Below are positions 4,096 to 6,090 of a stretch of 6,090 nt of DNA, piece by piece. Source of the DNA: VGBK01 sp964548475 (GTDB lineage Bacteria; Actinomycetota; Acidimicrobiia; Spongiisociales; UBA11373); assembly GCA_964548475.1 (NCBI GenBank), contig CAZJRF010000108.1:1-6090 (forward strand), in the 5' to 3' direction. The notes under the pieces are model-generated. The model did not search any database. It was not told the DNA's origin and saw nothing but the letters and a program-made list of their open reading frames with translations. The translations under genes and the position numbers were made by a program. How positions within the stretch are numbered: the first letter of the stretch is position 1; each line of letters starts with the position of its first letter.

Positions 4096-5306
4096 GGTCG
4101 GGAGATCCCCGTGTACAGCTCGAGCAGGCGATCGGCGGTGGCCGGCCACGAGAACTGCCCGGCGTTGGCCAACGCCCCGGCAGCCAGCCGGTCAGCGAGC
4201 ACGGGGTCGGTGAGAATGCGCCGCAGGGCGGCGGCGTAGTCGGCCGGGTCCCAGCCCGCAACCAGCAGCCCCGACTCATCGTCGGCCACGATGTGGGCCA
4301 GCCCGCCTACCGAGGAGGCCACCACCGGGATCCCGCAGGACTGTGCTTCGGCCGCCACCAGCCCAAACGATTCGCTGCGAGAGGGCACCACCACCACGTC
4401 GGCGGCGCGGTAGGCGGTGGCCAGGGCGTGATGAGGGAGCGGATTCCACAAGGAGACTCGATCCGTCAATCCGGCCCTCTCCGCCGCAGAGCGCAGGGAA
4501 TCAATTGCCTCCTTCCCTTGGGGACCGCTCGGGCCCCCTATGACCAGCAGACGGGAGTCGGGAAGTTCGTCGGCCAAGAGGGCAAAGGCGGCCAGGGCTA
4601 CATCGGGTGACTTGAGAGGCTGAATGCGCCCGGCGAAGAGCACCAGACGCCCCTCCACCGGCAGCCCCAGCTGCTCCCGGGCGGCAGCCCGCGGGCCCGG
4701 CCGGAACACCCCGTGGTCCACTCCCGGAGGGGAAACGCAAAGCCGCTCGGGGCCGGCCGAGTAGTGCTCCATCAACTGCGTCGCCTCGGCCGGGGTGGAG
4801 GCGATCACGCAGCCGGCCCGGGCGATCACCTCGGTCTCCGCGGCGATGCGCAGCAGACCGGTGGGCGGCTCGCCGGGCCGCCGGGCGGCGTCTTTGACCC
4901 GTCCGAGCGTGTGGAAGGAGATGGCGAGGGGCACCCGCAGCACCTCGTGGAGCAGCAACCCCGCCCAGCCCGACAGCCAGTAGTGGCTGTGCAGCACGTC
5001 GTAGGACGCCCGGTGACGCACCGCCCATCGGGCCACTCCCTCGGCGAACTCGCCGACCGCGTCGGCCCGGGCCTCCGGCCCCGGCTGCCCGGGCGGGCCG
5101 GCCGCCAGGTAGACCACCCGGTACCCTGGGCGCACGGCCGTCTCCTTAGGCCGGCGGCCGCGCGTGAACACCTCTACCTGCACCCCGCGGTCTGCCAGGG
5201 TGATAGCCAGTTCGTTCACGTAGACGTTCATGCCCCCGGCATCTCCCTCTCCCGGAACCGCCAGGGGGGAAGTGTGGATGCTGAGGAAGGCCACCCGCTC
5301 GATCAC
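4092..5306 (-). CDS. mshA: D-inositol-3-phosphate glycosyltransferase MshA (mycothiol biosynthesis)
   Basis: This 404-residue GT-B fold, GT4-family retaining glycosyltransferase should transfer GlcNAc from UDP-GlcNAc to 1D-myo-inositol 3-phosphate, the first step of mycothiol synthesis in the cytoplasm. MshA signatures are intact: SIHTSPLAVPGEGDAGGMNVY (9-29; donor and acceptor loop), HSHYWLSG (106-113), FHTLGRVKDA (131-140), the basic nucleotide-sugar motif GRIQPLKSPD (226-235, with Arg227 and Lys232), GGPSG (257-261), SRSESFGLVAAEAQSCG (309-325, with the Glu-x7-Glu pair 312/320), and VVASSVGGL (328-336). It lacks the N-terminal extension and the long C-terminal tail of the mycobacterial enzyme (480 residues), but the catalytic core is complete. 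The GTG start at 5306 overlaps the preceding TGA by GTGA and has GGAGGG 6 bases upstream. It sits between an acyltransferase gene and a ybjN-like gene, with overlapping junctions on both sides. Confidence 0.93.
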   Translation of the reverse strand: MIERVAFLSIHTSPLAVPGEGDAGGMNVYVNELAITLADRGVQVEVFTRGRRPKETAVRPGYRVVYLAAGPPGQPGPEARADAVGEFAEGVARWAVRHRASYDVLHSHYWLSGWAGLLLHEVLRVPLAISFHTLGRVKDAARRPGEPPTGLLRIAAETEVIARAGCVIASTPAEATQLMEHYSAGPERLCVSPPGVDHGVFRPGPRAAAREQLGLPVEGRLVLFAGRIQPLKSPDVALAAFALLADELPDSRLLVIGGPSGPQGKEAIDSLRSAAERAGLTDRVSLWNPLPHHALATAYRAADVVVVPSRSESFGLVAAEAQSCGIPVVASSVGGLAHIVADDESGLLVAGWDPADYAAALRRILTDPVLADRLAAGALANAGQFSWPATADRLLELYTGISRP

Positions 5307-6090
5307 CGCACTCCCTCCACGGCGAACAGCGGACGCGCACGGGCACCCAAACGGAACTTGTACGCCTCGTCGCCCTTGAGAAGGTCCAGGCGAACAAGGC
5401 CCATGGCGATGGCGCGCCGTATCAGCAGGTCCACCAGGATCACCCCCGGCGACTCGGCGGCGGCCGCCGGGTCGTAAGCCGAGTTGTACAGGTAGTAGGC
5501 CCTCTCGTCCTGGAACCCGAAGGCAGCAGCCACCGCTTCCTCATCCCGCCCCACCAGCACGTGAAGGCGAGCACCTTCTATCTCCAGGAGATTCCCGAAG
5601 AAGGCCTCCACGTCCCGGGTGAGGAAACCCCCCTTCGGCCCGGCGGCGGCGCGGTGCATGGCGCCGAAGGCAGCCAGACCGGACGATCCCGCTTCCACCA
5701 GGCGGCCCGCGCCGCGTGCCGATTCAAAGCGCCGCCGCTTGCGGCGCACCTCGTGGCGCTCTTTGCCGCTCAAGCCGGCCAGGTACTCCTCGTGGGACGC
5801 CGGCAGGTCCACCACGGCAGCCAGCCCGTGCCGATGGCAGGACGCCTCCCTTCCCCCTCGTGCCGCCCCGGCGGCTACCACCGCCGCGGCTTCCTCGGGT
5901 AGGGAATCGAAACAGAAGCGGGTCCCCGCCGGCAGGCCGTCCAACAGGTCGGCGGTCAGACCCTCGGCATCGCTGCCCAACGGGCTGTGATAGTCGGTCA
6001 GATCCGGCTCGCCCATGAACTCCAGGCCGGCGGGCCCCAGGCGAGCCGGCAGCAAGCAGGTGGGCGACTCGGCGATGAGCACCTCCCCCT
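5303..6090 (-). CDS. GNAT-fold acyltransferase (Acetyltransf_6/BioF2-like), 5' end outside the window
   Basis: The frame stays open to the right edge (261 residues visible). It resembles the PF13480 group of GNAT-fold acyltransferases, often found with cell-envelope polysaccharide genes and related in fold to FemAB enzymes. Signs: LEFMGEPDLTDYHSPLG (early segment, as in family R-F-x-G-x-x-x-x-D-Y), the basic helix GKERHEVRRKRRRFE, AAAFGFQDERAYYLYNSAYDP (acyl-CoA-side strands), SPGVILVDLLIRRAIAMGL, then LDLLKGDEAYKFRLGA near the end. An in-frame GTG at 6082 is not a believable start: GGAG directly abuts it and the family normally has another 50-80 residues before this point, so the gene is partial. 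It is not the tandem-GNAT MshD type. Its last codons carry the mshA ribosome-binding site and its TGA overlaps the mshA GTG, so it is translationally coupled with mshA; substrate unknown. Confidence 0.8.
   Translation of the reverse strand, partial: GEVLIAESPTCLLPARLGPAGLEFMGEPDLTDYHSPLGSDAEGLTADLLDGLPAGTRFCFDSLPEEAAAVVAAGAARGGREASCHRHGLAAVVDLPASHEEYLAGLSGKERHEVRRKRRRFESARGAGRLVEAGSSGLAAFGAMHRAAAGPKGGFLTRDVEAFFGNLLEIEGARLHVLVGRDEEAVAAAFGFQDERAYYLYNSAYDPAAAAESPGVILVDLLIRRAIAMGLVRLDLLKGDEAYKFRLGARARPLFAVEGVR
5313..5318 (-). promoter_or_regulatory. Ribosome-binding site of mshA
   Basis: GGAGGG on the minus strand lies 6 bases before the mshA GTG and inside the last codons of the upstream acyltransferase gene. 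It fixes the start at 5306. The ybjN-like gene has no comparable site before its GTG and probably depends on termination-reinitiation at its GTGA overlap. Confidence 0.7.

Noticed and set aside
3487..4239. Plus-strand frame running opposite the ybjN-like gene
   Set aside because: Composition is typical of an antisense shadow, it crosses the seven-T terminator, and the minus-strand gene is supported by family motifs and synteny with mshA.
1..6090. tRNA, rRNA, CRISPR arrays, insertion sequences, phage genes or toxin-antitoxin pairs
   Set aside because: No tRNA-like cloverleaf, regularly spaced repeats, transposase or integrase motif, or small gene pair was seen on either strand.

Overview
The window is very GC-rich DNA with strong third-position G/C bias and frequent GTG starts. 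A redox repressor of the Rex family, a clear MshA-type mycothiol glycosyltransferase next to a YbjN-domain gene, and a lipoprotein with a long Thr/Pro linker all point to an actinomycete. The Thr-rich lipoprotein linker and TANNNT-type promoters would fit an uncultured, Acidimicrobiia-like lineage; that rank is an inference.

Left part (1-1072, minus strand): the first 44 codons of a rex gene run off the left edge. Upstream of it is a full gene of the SAM hydroxide adenosyltransferase (DUF62) family. The 124-base gap between them holds a perfect 12-bp palindrome flanked by an imperfect 14-bp direct repeat. Both genes have a TANNNT hexamer exactly 8 bases before the start codon and no Shine-Dalgarno sequence, so both look leaderless.

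Middle (1214-3214, plus strand): a 325-residue lipoprotein (lipobox, Thr linker, six-Cys domain, helical HEAT-like end) is followed by a P-loop protein of the Clp1/Grc3 polynucleotide-kinase type, an uncommon family in bacteria. The lipoprotein gene is divergent from the DUF62 gene across a 141-base promoter region.

Non-coding block (3215-3657, between convergent genes): this is the most unusual stretch. It contains GC-rich palindromes, an apparently structured block closed by an 11-bp perfect inverted repeat, a cluster of five DnaA-box-like nonamers within 55 bases, and a plus-strand intrinsic terminator with a seven-T run.

Right part (3658-6090, minus strand): a compact operon reads GNAT-fold acyltransferase (5' end outside the window), mshA, ybjN-like gene. 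Each junction is an identical 4-base GTGA stop/start overlap, so translation is probably coupled. MshA makes the first committed intermediate of mycothiol, the actinobacterial low-molecular-weight thiol; the YbjN-like gene is its conserved neighbour in mycobacteria; the acyltransferase's role is unknown.

The best candidates for something not yet described are the DUF62 enzyme with Asp in place of its catalytic His, the structured intergenic block, and the DnaA-box-like cluster away from any dnaA/dnaN gene.
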